A stretch of 64,000 nucleotides of DNA from Actinokineospora alba (GTDB lineage Bacteria > Actinomycetota > Actinomycetes > Mycobacteriales > Pseudonocardiaceae). The notes beneath the pieces are model-generated. The model was not told the origin of the DNA. It was given only the letters and a program-made list of their open reading frames with translations, and made no database searches. Made by a program: the position numbers and the translations under genes. The stretch spans positions 1,426,001-1,490,000 of the forward strand of contig NZ_SNXU01000001.1 in NCBI RefSeq assembly GCF_004362515.1. Direction: 5' to 3'. Positions 14,623-24,352 of the stretch are shown in pieces; within the stretch, counting starts at the first letter, position 1, and every line of letters begins with the position of its first letter.

Positions 14623-15687
14623 TCAGTACGAGACACTCCGGTACTGGGCGGGCACGGCCGCACTGTCACCGAGTTCGGTGGCCGCACGGAGCGCCCAGTA
14701 GGGATCCCGAAGCAATTCCCGTCCGACGAGCACCAGGTCGGCCGATCCGTCCGCCAGCACCCCCTCCGCCTGGCGCGCGTCGGTGATCTCCCCGACCGAC
14801 GCGGTCAGCACGTCGGCCTTGCGCTTGATCGCGTCGGCGAACGCCACCTGGTAGCCGGGTCCGGTGGTGATCTTGGCGTGCGGGACGTTGCCGCCGCTGG
14901 AGACGTCGATCAGGTCCGCTCCCGCCTCGGCCAGCACCCGCGAGATCTCCACGCTGTCGTCGACGGTCAGCCCGCCCTCGGTCCAGTCCGACGCGGAGAT
15001 CCGGACGAACACCGGCACGTCCTCGCCGACCGCCTCGCGCACCGCGCGCACCACCTCGACGGCGAACCGCGTCCGGCCCTCGAAGGAGCCGCCGTAGCCG
15101 TCCGCGCGGGTGTTGGACAGCGGCGAGAGGAACTCGTGCAGCAGGTAGCCGTGGGCGGCGTGGATCTCGACGACCTTGAACCCCGCCTCGACGGCGTGCC
15201 GCGCGGCCTGGGCGAACCTGGTCACGATGGCGGCGATCCCGGCCTCGTCGAGCGCCACGGGAACGCGGTACTCGGGGACGAAGGCGTCGGTCGTCGGCGC
15301 GACCGGGGTCCAGCCGCCGTCGGCGTCGGCCACCCCACCGTGACCGGCGAACGGGCTGTAGGTGGAGGCCTTGCGGCCCGCGTGCGCCAGTTGGATGCCC
15401 GGCACGGCGCCGTGCGCGGCGATGAACGCGGTGATCGGCCGCCACGCCTCGACGTGCTCGCTCGACCAGAGCCCGGTGTCCTCCGGCGAGATCCGGCCTT
15501 CGGGCTCGACCGCGGTGGCCTCGGCGAACACCAGGCCCGCCCCGCCGACCGCCCGGGAACCCAGATGCACCAGGTGCCAGTCGTTCGGCAGGCCGTCGCG
15601 CGCGGAGTACTGGCACATGGGGCTGACCACGACCCGGTTGGGCAGGGTGACCGAGCGCAAGGTCAGCGGGCTGAACAGCAGGCTCAC
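14623..15687 (-). CDS. Old Yellow Enzyme family ene-reductase (NamA/YqjM-like)
   Basis: The 354-residue protein starts with GTG at 15687 behind GGAGG; a longer ORF upstream lacks homology. S-P-M-C25-Q-Y carries the FMN-tuning Cys of the YqjM subclass, HAGRKAST and the substrate-binding block AAHGYLLHEFLSPLSNTRADGYGG are present, and the C-terminus has the LADLVLVGRELLRDP FMN phosphate region. It probably reduces activated alkenes with NAD(P)H. An exact palindrome 16-35 bases upstream of the start suggests repression by a small regulator encoded elsewhere. Confidence 0.88.
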   Translation of the reverse strand: MSLLFSPLTLRSVTLPNRVVVSPMCQYSARDGLPNDWHLVHLGSRAVGGAGLVFAEATAVEPEGRISPEDTGLWSSEHVEAWRPITAFIAAHGAVPGIQLAHAGRKASTYSPFAGHGGVADADGGWTPVAPTTDAFVPEYRVPVALDEAGIAAIVTRFAQAARHAVEAGFKVVEIHAAHGYLLHEFLSPLSNTRADGYGGSFEGRTRFAVEVVRAVREAVGEDVPVFVRISASDWTEGGLTVDDSVEISRVLAEAGADLIDVSSGGNVPHAKITTGPGYQVAFADAIKRKADVLTASVGEITDARQAEGVLADGSADLVLVGRELLRDPYWALRAATELGDSAAVPAQYRSVSY

Positions 15688-15702
15688 GGGATCCTCCGGG
15701 CT

Positions 15703-15722
15703 AGTTCGTATGACTACGAACT
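15703..15722. promoter_or_regulatory. Palindromic operator upstream of the Old Yellow Enzyme gene
   Basis: AGTTCGTA-N4-TACGAACT is a perfect 8-bp inverted repeat positioned in the promoter or 5' UTR of the ene-reductase. The size and spacing suit a dimeric HxlR, MarR or TetR repressor responding to electrophiles; the regulator is not in the immediate neighbourhood. Confidence 0.6.
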
Positions 15723-15766
15723 GTTCAGCACCGGTCACCCGACCCGTGTTCCCGTTGTGGTTCAGA

Positions 15767-16207
15767 TCACTCGGCGGAGGGCGCGCGGCGGCCACGCTTG
15801 GTCTCGCCGCGCTGCTTCTTCGCGGTGATCCGCCGCTCCTTGGCCCGGCGCGACGGCTTGGTCGGCCTGCGCGCGGGCGGTGGCGGTTCGGCGGCCTGCC
15901 GCAGCAGCGTGGCGAGCCGCTCGCGGGCCGCGGCACGGTTGGCGAGTTGCGCCCGGTATTCGCTGGCGGCGATCGTCACCACGCCGTCGACCAGCCGGTT
16001 TCCCAGGCGGGCGAGGAGGCGGGGGCGCAGGTCGTCGGGGACCGACGGCGAGCGCTCGACGTCGAAGGACAGCTCGACGCGGCTGTCGGCGGTGTTCACG
16101 CCCTGGCCGCCGGGACCGGACGACCGAGAGAACCGCTCACGCAGCTCGGTCGCCGGAATCACCAGCTTTCCGGACACCACCAGTTCTTCAGCCACGCCAC
16201 AAAGCAT
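15767..16207 (-). CDS. arfB: ArfB-type alternative ribosome-rescue factor
   Basis: The 146-residue protein has the peptidyl-tRNA hydrolase GGQ motif in RSSGPGGQGVNTADSRVEL and a long basic C-terminal tail (PTKPSRRAKERRITAKKQRGETKRG). These are the two parts ArfB/YaeJ uses: the tail enters the empty mRNA channel and GGQ releases the peptide. The start may be ATG 16207 or GTG 16195. It is shorter than class I release factors and lacks a codon-recognition domain, which rules out PrfA/PrfB. Confidence 0.88.
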   Translation of the reverse strand: MLCGVAEELVVSGKLVIPATELRERFSRSSGPGGQGVNTADSRVELSFDVERSPSVPDDLRPRLLARLGNRLVDGVVTIAASEYRAQLANRAAARERLATLLRQAAEPPPPARRPTKPSRRAKERRITAKKQRGETKRGRRAPSAE

Positions 16208-16237
16208 GCCGTACCGGCTCTGACACGCGGAACCGGT

Positions 16238-16969
16238 TTAAGCCAGGCCCGGGAAGGTGCCGATTGTCGCGAGCAGTTCGACGGAGAGCAGCCTGCCGGG
16301 CCGCCCATGATCGGCGGCGGGGCTCTCGACTACAGAGACCTCGCGACCGTTGGAGCGCCGGATGTTGACCAGCACGGTCTCGCGGTCGCCGTCATGCTCG
16401 ATCTTGGTCCTGATCACGGTGCCGTCGACGTTCTCCTGGAGGTGGCAGTCCTCACCCGAGCGGCAGAACAGGCGCAGGGTGCCCGACGGCTCAAGGGTGA
16501 TCGTCAACCGGCGCGCACCCGTGGAACTGGCCAGGTGCACGGTCAGCACCGGTCCGCGGAACTGGAACTCGCCGGGACCCTGCCCGGTCCCGCGGACACC
16601 GGTGACCTCGCTCGGCCACAGCGGGCTTCCCGGGCGCACCGCGTCGGACAGCTCACGCCAGACGACGATCGACCCGGCGCCCTCCGACCGGCTCGGGGAC
16701 TGGGTGGTGGACGGGTTCAGCGGCGGCACGGGCCCGCTCGGCGACGCGGCCGGGCTGACGTCACCCGCGGGCTGGCTGAGCAGCCCGCCTGCCAGCGCCG
16801 TGGTGCCGAGAGCCGCGGCGACCACCGCGGTGGCCACCCCGCTGATCGCGATCGAGCGCCTGCGTCGCAGCCGCGCCCGGCCCTCGGCGAAGACCTTGTC
16901 GCGGTCGATGCCGAGCGGCGGTTCGCCGTCGAGGGCGCGGCCCAGCAGGTCCCTCACGTCGTCGGGCAT
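16238..16969 (-). CDS. Membrane protein paired with SigE-type sigma factor (pair 1)
   Basis: The 243-residue protein has a 40-residue acidic/basic cytoplasmic head (MPDDVRDLLGRALDGEPPLG ... RARLRRRR), one transmembrane helix (SIAISGVATAVVAAALGTTALAGG), a Pro/Ser-rich linker and an extracytoplasmic beta-rich domain with one cysteine pair (FCRSGEDC). Its start overlaps the sigma gene by 16 bases. This layout resembles an anti-sigma or signal-sensing partner, but no zinc-binding anti-sigma motif (HxxxCxxC) is visible. Confidence 0.65.
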   Translation of the reverse strand: MPDDVRDLLGRALDGEPPLGIDRDKVFAEGRARLRRRRSIAISGVATAVVAAALGTTALAGGLLSQPAGDVSPAASPSGPVPPLNPSTTQSPSRSEGAGSIVVWRELSDAVRPGSPLWPSEVTGVRGTGQGPGEFQFRGPVLTVHLASSTGARRLTITLEPSGTLRLFCRSGEDCHLQENVDGTVIRTKIEHDGDRETVLVNIRRSNGREVSVVESPAADHGRPGRLLSVELLATIGTFPGLA

Positions 16970-17475
16970 GGTGATCCCTCCAGCGCGACACGGCCTGCCG
17001 CCAGCAGTTCACGCAGGGCGGCGAGTCCCTTGGACGCCTGGCTCTTGATCGTGCCCTCGCTCTTCCCGAGCGCCTGCGCGGTCTCCGCGACGGAGAGGTC
17101 TTCCCAGTACCGCAGGACGACTACCGCGCGCTGCCCCGGCGGCAGCTGCGCCAGCGCCCGCCGGACGTCGACGGCGTCGTCCACCCCGGCGGGTGGGACG
17201 CCGATCTCCGGGAGGTCACCGACCACGTTCTCGCGTCTGCGGAACGCGCGGCGGGATTCATCGATGGCGGTGCGGACCATGATCTTGCGCGCGTAGGCGT
17301 CGACGTTGCCCGCGCGGTTGAGCCGCGGCCAGGCGACGTAGATCTTCGCCAGCGTGGTCTGCACAAGGTCCTCCGCGCGATGCCAGTCGCCCCCGCTCAA
17401 CAAGTAAGCGGTTCGGCGCATGACGACGGCACGGCTGTCCAGGTATTCCCCGAATTCCGCGTCGCGATCGGACAC
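16954..17475 (-). CDS. SigE-family ECF sigma factor (pair 1)
   Basis: The 173-residue protein has region 2 (FGEYLDSRAVVMRRTAYLLSGGDWHRAEDLVQTTLAKIYVAW) and region 4 (LAQLPPGQRAVVVLRYWEDLSVAETAQALGKSEGTIKSQASKGLAALRE). The GDWHRAEDLVQ segment is typical of the Streptomyces SigE-type subfamily. It is the first of three such genes in the window, each followed by an anchored membrane protein. GGAGGGG lies before the ATG. Confidence 0.9.
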   Translation of the reverse strand: MSDRDAEFGEYLDSRAVVMRRTAYLLSGGDWHRAEDLVQTTLAKIYVAWPRLNRAGNVDAYARKIMVRTAIDESRRAFRRRENVVGDLPEIGVPPAGVDDAVDVRRALAQLPPGQRAVVVLRYWEDLSVAETAQALGKSEGTIKSQASKGLAALRELLAAGRVALEGSPCPTT

Positions 17476-17528
17476 CGGCCCCTCCCGCCCTCACCTGTTA
17501 ATACGGCCGGGCGGGACCGCGGGTTGCC

Positions 17529-18620
<1,092 letters not shown>

Positions 18621-18651
18621 AACTCGAATCACTGTTTGTAGGAACGCGAGA

Positions 18652-20196
18652 TCAGGGACGGCGCAATGCGTCCTCGGCACCGTACCCGGTGGTGAGGACC
18701 GGGGCAGCGGAGCCCGCGACGCCCTTCTCGATCCCCTCCAGGAGGTGCTTGCCGATGTGGATGTCCTCCGGCAGCGGGATCGGGTACTTGCCGTCGAAGC
18801 AGGCCGAGCAGAGCCTGCTCTTGGGCTGCTCGGTCGCCGCGACCAACGCGTCGAGCGAGACGTAGCCCAACGAGTCCGCGCCGATGGAGCGGCGGATGCC
18901 GTCGAGGTCGAGGCCGTTGGCGACGAGCTCGGCGCGGGAGGCGAAGTCGATGCCGTAGAAGCAGGGCCAGCGCACGGGCGGCGACGCGATCCGCACGTGC
19001 ACCTCTAGGGCACCCGCTTCGCGAAGCATCCGGACCAGCGCGCGCTGGGTGTTGCCGCGCACCACCGAGTCGTCGACGACGACGAGCCGCTTGCCGCGGA
19101 TGACGTCGCGCAGCGGGTTGAGCTTGAGCCGGATACCGAGCTGGCGGATGGTCTGCGACGGCTGGATGAACGTCCGGCCGACGTAGGCGTTCTTGACCAG
19201 GCCGGAGCCGTACGGGATGCCGCTGGCCTGCGCGTAGCCGATCGCGGCCGGGGTGCCGGACTCCGGGACCGGGATGACCAGGTCGGCCTCGGCCGGGAAC
19301 TCGGCGGCCAGCTTGCGGCCGATCTCGACCCGGGTGGCGTGCACGCCGCGGCCGGAGATCGTGGTGTCCGGGCGGGCGAGGTAGACGTACTCGAAGATGC
19401 AGCCCTTGGGCTCCGGGGTGGCGAAGCGCGATGAGCGCAGCCCGTCGGCGTCGATCGCGATCAGCTCGCCGGGCTCGACCTCGCGGACGAACGACGCGCC
19501 GACGATGTCGAGGGCGGCGGTCTCGCTGGCCACGACCCAGCCGCGCTCGAGGCGGCCGAGCACGAGCGGCCGGACACCGTGCGGGTCGCGGGCGGCGTAG
19601 AGGGTGGACTCGTCGGAGAAGACCAGGCAGTAGGCGCCGCGCACGGTCGGCAGCAGCTCCATGGCGGCCTGCTCGATGCCCTTGTCGGCGGCCGCGGCGG
19701 CCAGCAGACCGGTCAGCAGGTCGGAGTCGGTCGTCGCGCCGTTGCGGGTGGCGACGCCCAGTTCGGTGGCGCGGTCGCGCAGTTCGGCGGTGTTGACCAG
19801 GTTGCCGTTGTGGCCCAGGGACAGACCGCTGCCGATGGCGGTGGTCCGGAACGTCGGCTGGGCGTTCTCCCACGTGGTCGACCCGGTGGTCGAGTAGCGG
19901 CAGTGCCCGACGGCGACGTGGCCGCGAAGGGAGGACAGGACCTGCTCGTCGAAGACCTGGCTGACGAGCCCGAGGTCCTTGAACACGACGATCTGCGCGC
20001 CGTCGGCGACGGAGATGCCCGCGGCTTCCTGCCCACGGTGCTGCAGCGCGTACAGGCCGTAGTAGGTGAGTTTCGCGACTTCCTCACCAGGCGCCCAGAC
20101 GCCGAAGACTCCGCATTCTTCGCGGGGCTCAGGTTCCGGCTGGTCGATGTTGGGGTCGGATGTGACTGGGCCAGTCGAGAACTGGTCGGTGACCAC
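18652..20196 (-). CDS. purF: Amidophosphoribosyltransferase
   Basis: The 514-residue protein starts at GTG 20196 behind AGGGAG. C28 in EECGVFG is the N-terminal nucleophile exposed by propeptide cleavage. Other blocks: ALQHRGQEAAGISV, GHCRYSTTGSTTWENAQP, the PRPP-binding VVVDDSVVRGNTQRALV, and cysteines in FYGIDF... and LCSACFDGKYPI that suit the Fe-S cluster form. It catalyses the first committed step of purine synthesis. First gene of the purF-purM unit. Confidence 0.96.
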   Translation of the reverse strand: MVTDQFSTGPVTSDPNIDQPEPEPREECGVFGVWAPGEEVAKLTYYGLYALQHRGQEAAGISVADGAQIVVFKDLGLVSQVFDEQVLSSLRGHVAVGHCRYSTTGSTTWENAQPTFRTTAIGSGLSLGHNGNLVNTAELRDRATELGVATRNGATTDSDLLTGLLAAAAADKGIEQAAMELLPTVRGAYCLVFSDESTLYAARDPHGVRPLVLGRLERGWVVASETAALDIVGASFVREVEPGELIAIDADGLRSSRFATPEPKGCIFEYVYLARPDTTISGRGVHATRVEIGRKLAAEFPAEADLVIPVPESGTPAAIGYAQASGIPYGSGLVKNAYVGRTFIQPSQTIRQLGIRLKLNPLRDVIRGKRLVVVDDSVVRGNTQRALVRMLREAGALEVHVRIASPPVRWPCFYGIDFASRAELVANGLDLDGIRRSIGADSLGYVSLDALVAATEQPKSRLCSACFDGKYPIPLPEDIHIGKHLLEGIEKGVAGSAAPVLTTGYGAEDALRRP

Positions 20197-20303
20197 CGGA
20201 GCGCTCCCTGTGGATGGAGTGAGGCTGCACCCAAGTGTAAGTGCTCGATCGTGTGATGCCGACAATCGGACGGTGGCCCGCGTCACGTGTCCCGCGTTGC
20301 CAT

Positions 20304-20309
20304 TACCGT
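20304..20309 (+). promoter_or_regulatory. -10 box TACCGT, leaderless
   Basis: TACCGT is followed by 7 bases and the GTG at 20317, which selects that GTG over earlier in-frame GTG codons at 20287 and 20308. Confidence 0.55.
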
Positions 20310-20316
20310 GTGTCCG

Positions 20317-20982
20317 GTGTCCGGACGAAAAGCACTGATCATCGCCCTCGCGAGCCTCGTCGCCTTGGTGGTGGCGGGATCGCTGGCGCCCGTGCCCAGT
20401 CCGGCGGAAGTGCGCGGCTGGGCGGCGGCAGCCGGGTGGGCGACCCCGGTGGTGTTCCTGGCGGTCTACGCCGTCCTGACCGTGGTGCCGATCCCGCGGA
20501 CCGTGTTCAACCTCTCGGCCGGACTCCTCCTCGGCGAGGCACTGGGCGTCGCGGTGGCCATGCTCGCGACGGGCCTGGCGGCGTGGACGGCGTTCCTGCT
20601 GGCCCGCGGGCTCGGCCGCAAGTGGATGGAATCCCACCTGGAACGCGACGCGGTGCGCACGGTGAACGCGCGGCTCAGCGGGGGCGGGATCGCAGGAATG
20701 ATCTCGCTGCGGCTCATCCCGATGATCCCGTTCGCCCCGATGAACTACTGCTGCGGCATCTCGACCGTCCGCCTCGGGCCGTTCCTGGCGGGCACAGTGG
20801 TCGGCAGCCTCCCCGGGACCATCGCCGTGGTGACCTTGGGCGACGCCCTCACGGGCACGACTCCGCCGGCGCTGCTGGCGGTGTACGCGGGATTGGCTCT
20901 GGTCGGAGCGGTGGGGCTGTACGCGGTCCTGCGCAGGCAGCGCCTACGTACCGGACTCGCAGGACCGGACCTAGCGGACTGA
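20317..20982 (+). CDS. TVP38/TMEM64 (VTT) family membrane protein
   Basis: The 221-residue protein has about six hydrophobic segments and the VTT-domain pattern: PIPRTVFNLSAGLLLGEALGV, SGGGIAGMISLRLIPMIPFAPMNYCCG and GPFLAGTVVGSLPGTIAVVTLGDAL. The family is related to DedA lipid carriers and scramblases; substrate unknown. It is monocistronic. Its last 12 bases overlap the convergent hydrolase gene. Confidence 0.85.
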   Translation: MSGRKALIIALASLVALVVAGSLAPVPSPAEVRGWAAAAGWATPVVFLAVYAVLTVVPIPRTVFNLSAGLLLGEALGVAVAMLATGLAAWTAFLLARGLGRKWMESHLERDAVRTVNARLSGGGIAGMISLRLIPMIPFAPMNYCCGISTVRLGPFLAGTVVGSLPGTIAVVTLGDALTGTTPPALLAVYAGLALVGAVGLYAVLRRQRLRTGLAGPDLAD

Positions 20983-21828
20983 CTCGCCGACCGCTTCGGT
21001 GAACGCCTTCGGGTCGTCCACCCAGGGGAAGTGGCTCGCATCCGGCAGCACCGCGGGCTCGGCGTTGGGGAAGAGATCGACAAGAGCGCGCGCGGCGGCT
21101 GGGGTCGGCGCCGGATCCAGCGCACCCGCGACCACCAGGACCGGCGCCGTCACCGCGCGCAGCGCTTCGCGGACGGCGCCCGTGTCGGGCTCGAATCCCG
21201 CGTAGAACCCCTCGGCCGCGGCGCGGCCACGCTGCTTCGGCTCGGCCGCGGCATGGGCCTGCGTGACCGCGTTCCACTGCCCGTAGGCGAACGGTGCCGC
21301 GGCCATCCTCAGCGGCATGATCTCCGCGTAGTCCCGGCCCTCGGCGGCGGCCCGCTGCCAGGCGTCCATGGCGGGCCGGGCGGTGCGGAACCACGGTTCG
21401 GCGGACCTGGCTTCGATCGCCTCCTCGAACCCGACTGTGTCGAGTCCGACCGCGCGGAGACCGGGCGTGACCAACACCAGCCGGTGGAGCCGGTGTGGAA
21501 AGCGGGCCGCATAGAGGGTGGCGACGTTGCCGCCCGCCGAGTGCCCGACGAGGTTCATTCGCTCAAGCCCGAGGTGCGCCCGCAGCGCCTCCACGTCGTC
21601 GACAAGACGATCGCAGCGGTACGCGGTCGGGTCTGCGGACTCCGCCGAGTCCCCGGTTCCCCGGTGGTCCAGGAACACCAGTTCATGGCTGTCGGTCAGG
21701 CCGCCGAGATCACCGAGATAAGACGAGGCCCGACCGGGCCCGCCGGGCAGGCACACGAGCACCGGCCCGGTCCCACGCCGGTGATAAGCGAGCTTGGTGC
21801 CATCGGCGGCGGTGAACAGGGTGCTCAT
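20971..21828 (-). CDS. Alpha/beta-hydrolase (proline iminopeptidase-like)
   Basis: The 285-residue protein has LVCLPGGPGRASSY (oxyanion HGGPG-like), FLDHRGTGDSA, the nucleophile elbow V-G-H-S-A-G-G, the acid in VAGALDPAPTP and the His in LPDASHFPWVDDP. HRGTGxS is typical of prolyl aminopeptidases, although general esterases also show it. The ATG overlaps the sterol-carrier stop (ATGA), so it ends a five-gene run from the PE-like gene through EspG. Confidence 0.82.
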   Translation of the reverse strand: MSTLFTAADGTKLAYHRRGTGPVLVCLPGGPGRASSYLGDLGGLTDSHELVFLDHRGTGDSAESADPTAYRCDRLVDDVEALRAHLGLERMNLVGHSAGGNVATLYAARFPHRLHRLVLVTPGLRAVGLDTVGFEEAIEARSAEPWFRTARPAMDAWQRAAAEGRDYAEIMPLRMAAAPFAYGQWNAVTQAHAAAEPKQRGRAAAEGFYAGFEPDTGAVREALRAVTAPVLVVAGALDPAPTPAAARALVDLFPNAEPAVLPDASHFPWVDDPKAFTEAVGESVR

Positions 21829-22196
21829 TCGATGCTGAGCAACGGGAGCAGCGCCGAGAGGTCGGCGCGGGCGCCCGAGGCGGTGACCCGGCCGGTCAAC
21901 ACCGCGTCGGGCCACGACAGTTCGCCGGTGGCGAGGGCGAGCCAGGTGGTCGGGTCGGTCTCGATCACGTTGGGCGGTGTCCCTCGGGTGTGGCGTGGGC
22001 CTTCGACGCACTGGACGGCGGCGAAGGGCGGTACCCGCACTTCGACGCTGCGGCCGGGAGCGATGTCCTCCAGGGTGCGCAGGCTCAGCCGGACCGCGGC
22101 CGCGAGGACCGGTCGGGGCGGCTGGTCGCCCGCGTCCCGCCAAGCCCGCACCGCGGTGCGGAGCTCGGCGGGATCGACACGTTTGCGGCCGGGCAA
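21825..22196 (-). CDS. Sterol-carrier family protein
   Basis: The 123-residue protein starts at TTG 22196, one base after the EspG stop (TGAGTTG). It begins MPGRKRVDPAELRTAVRAW and has an SCP2-like block VPPFAAVQCVEGPRHTRGTPPNVIETDPTTWLALATGELSW. This small family sits beside purF in actinobacteria (Rv0807 in M. tuberculosis, from memory). It probably binds a lipid; no ligand is known. Translationally coupled on both sides. Confidence 0.78.
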   Translation of the reverse strand: MPGRKRVDPAELRTAVRAWRDAGDQPPRPVLAAAVRLSLRTLEDIAPGRSVEVRVPPFAAVQCVEGPRHTRGTPPNVIETDPTTWLALATGELSWPDAVLTGRVTASGARADLSALLPLLSIE

Positions 22197-22197
22197 C

Positions 22198-23010
22198 TCA
22201 GGACTCGGTCGACCGCATCGCCTCGGCCAGCATCTCGTCCACCAGGTGCACGAGCTTGCGGGTGTCGGCGGGCGAGATGGTGGTCCAGAAGTTGCCGTCC
22301 GAGGAGGCCTTGCGGACCTGGACGTAGCGGCCGTCGGGGGTGTCGAAGAAGGACACGACCCGGGCGGCGCGCTGGCGGCGGCCAAGGCGGTCGCGCACGG
22401 CGGCACCGAAGTTCCCGGTGCCCTGGACGTCGCCGATCATCGTGGCGAGGGCCCGGGCGTCGTCCGTGCGGACGCCGCGGCCGAGCAGGGCCGCCTCGAA
22501 GCTCTTCTGGGTGCCGTCGGTGGACTTGGCCGCGGCCTCGAAGTCGTCGGTCCGCAGCGTGACGGACTGGCCGGGGCCGCCCTGCCAGCTCGGCAGGACA
22601 CCGACCGCGGCCGACGCCAGCGACTCCGGGGAGATGCGGCTCAGGGTGATCTGGTTGTCCCGCATCACGGCCAGCGCCGCGTTGGGACCGGCCACCCCGG
22701 TCATCAGCCGCACACCGCGCCCGGCCCACGCACGGCCGTCGACCTCGCGGTCGGGGCGGGCGATGATGCCGAACAGGTGCTCGATCTCCGGGTGCACGTC
22801 GACCTTGCGGCCCAGGCCCCGGGCGTCGAGATCAGCCCAGACGCGCTCCTCGATGGCGGCGCGTTCCTCGTAGGTCTTGCCCGGGGACGGCACCTTGACG
22901 ATCAGCGGCATGGCGCCGGGCGACAGGTGCTCCCACAGGACGTCGAATTCGAGGGCGGAGAGCGAGACGGGCTCGCTCTCCACCTCGATCATGGCTCCGA
23001 ACGGCATCAC
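22198..23010 (-). CDS. EspG-family ESX secretion-associated chaperone (cluster 1)
   Basis: The 270-residue protein has the EspG signature SLSALEFDVLWEHLSPGAMPLIVKVPSPG, a central beta sheet, and a C-terminal block RVVSFFDTPDGRYVQVRKASSDGNFWTTISPAD. EspG proteins bind the hydrophobic tip of PE-PPE dimers in the cytosol and deliver them to the ESX apparatus. It follows the PPE gene, with the GTG or ATG start overlapping the PPE stop. A paralogue lies at 62174-62929. Confidence 0.88.
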   Translation of the reverse strand: MMPFGAMIEVESEPVSLSALEFDVLWEHLSPGAMPLIVKVPSPGKTYEERAAIEERVWADLDARGLGRKVDVHPEIEHLFGIIARPDREVDGRAWAGRGVRLMTGVAGPNAALAVMRDNQITLSRISPESLASAAVGVLPSWQGGPGQSVTLRTDDFEAAAKSTDGTQKSFEAALLGRGVRTDDARALATMIGDVQGTGNFGAAVRDRLGRRQRAARVVSFFDTPDGRYVQVRKASSDGNFWTTISPADTRKLVHLVDEMLAEAMRSTES

Positions 23011-24311
23011 TGCTCGCTGGTCTCGCCGATGACGGTGGGGGCGACCATGCGGTCGTCACCGAACACGTCCTCGGTTTCCACGAGGTAGTTCGCCAACTCG
23101 TACTCTTCGTCTTCCTCGCTCTGGGCACCGCGAGCGCCACCCATGCCGCCGCCCATGCCCTTGCCCGCACCCGCGGCACCGCCGCGAGCACCGCCCGGAC
23201 CACCGGGACCGGCCTGGCCGAAGCCACCGGCACCCGCCATGCCGCCCTTGCCCATCTGGCCCGCCTGGCGCGACGCGTCGCCCGCCTGGCCCATGCCGCC
23301 CTGGCCGAGGCCGCCCTTGCCGCCCGCACCGCCCGTCGCGGACTTGCCCGCGCCGGGGTTGTTGGTGCTGTTCGGCGAGGACGGGTTGCTGGTCGGCGGG
23401 AGGTTGCCGGTGAAGCTCGGGTTGTTCGGCCCGTTGGTGCCGCCGGGGACGAGCTGGTTCGGCGCGGGCGGTCCACCAGGGGTGACCGTCGGCGGGACGT
23501 AGCCCTGCGGCGTGGTGCCCGTGGGCGGGACGTAGCCGCTCGGCAGCGTGGGCGTGCCGGACGGGGGACCCACGTACTGGCCGCCGCCGGTGCCCGCCGG
23601 GGCGACGTAACCGCTGCCGGTGTTGGGCGCGCCCGAGTAACCGGACGGCGAGGTGTAGTTGCCGTTGCCGTTGTTGCCCGAGTAGCCGGAGTTGAAGTTG
23701 CCGACAGCCGAACCCGACGTGCCCGCGGGCTCGGGCGTGGAGACGACCACGTCCGGCGGCGGGACGAAGGTGCCCAGCGTGTTGCGGTTGAACTCGCTGC
23801 TGTTCTGGTACGAGTCCATGGTGTCGACGGCCTTCTGCGAAGCCCGGTCCTGCTCGGCTTCCTGGGCCTCGTGGTCCATCGCCTGCCCGGCGACGGCCGC
23901 GGCGGGACCGGCGTTGCCGGTCAGCAGCGCGGCACCGGCGGCGACCTTCGCCCAGCCCGAGGGCGCGGGCGTGGAGATCTCGACCGGCTCGGGCATCTCG
24001 GCCCGGGCGCGGGAGATCATGTCGGCCTGGTACTCGGTGGACGACTTCATCATGTTCGTGCCGGACTGGGCGTCGGCCGCCCACGCCTGCAGCGGGGTCA
24101 GGCCGGCGGTGGCGCTCTCGCCCGCCGCGCCCTCCCAGGCCGCGCCGAGCTCGCCGAGCTTGCGGTTGAGATCGGCGTCGATCTCGGCCAGCTCGGTGGT
24201 CAGCGCTTCCCAGTACGTGGTCTGCGGAGTGGAGGCGGCCGCACCCGGGCCGTTGTTGATCATCGTGTGGAGCGTGGGGTGGTCATACCCCTGCCACCGG
24301 TGCATCACCAT
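23007..24311 (-). CDS. PPE-like ESX substrate (cluster 1)
   Basis: The protein (434 residues from ATG 24311; GTG 24320 is possible) has a helical PPE-like N-terminus with HRWQGYDHPTLHTMIN, a WEG turn in LGAAWEGAAGESATAG and SSTEYQADMISRARAEM. After about residue 150 it becomes a long Gly/Pro/Asn-rich disordered tail (SGYVPPTGTTPQGYVPPT, GGKGGLGQGGMGQAG) ending in a conserved acidic segment (EDEEYELANYLVETEDVFGDDRMVAPTV). The terminal EDVFGDDRMV motif recurs in the PPE of cluster 2. GAGG lies 9 bases before ATG 24311. Confidence 0.82.
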   Translation of the reverse strand: MVMHRWQGYDHPTLHTMINNGPGAAASTPQTTYWEALTTELAEIDADLNRKLGELGAAWEGAAGESATAGLTPLQAWAADAQSGTNMMKSSTEYQADMISRARAEMPEPVEISTPAPSGWAKVAAGAALLTGNAGPAAAVAGQAMDHEAQEAEQDRASQKAVDTMDSYQNSSEFNRNTLGTFVPPPDVVVSTPEPAGTSGSAVGNFNSGYSGNNGNGNYTSPSGYSGAPNTGSGYVAPAGTGGGQYVGPPSGTPTLPSGYVPPTGTTPQGYVPPTVTPGGPPAPNQLVPGGTNGPNNPSFTGNLPPTSNPSSPNSTNNPGAGKSATGGAGGKGGLGQGGMGQAGDASRQAGQMGKGGMAGAGGFGQAGPGGPGGARGGAAGAGKGMGGGMGGARGAQSEEDEEYELANYLVETEDVFGDDRMVAPTVIGETSEQ

Positions 24312-24352
24312 AGGAATCACCCTCAGGTCGTCAAGCGAAAGTCTGCGGCCTA

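Noticed and set aside
21181..21205. tRNA T-arm-like GGCTCGAATCCCG
   Set aside because: It lies inside the alpha/beta-hydrolase coding sequence and no cloverleaf forms around it. No tRNA or rRNA gene was found in the window.
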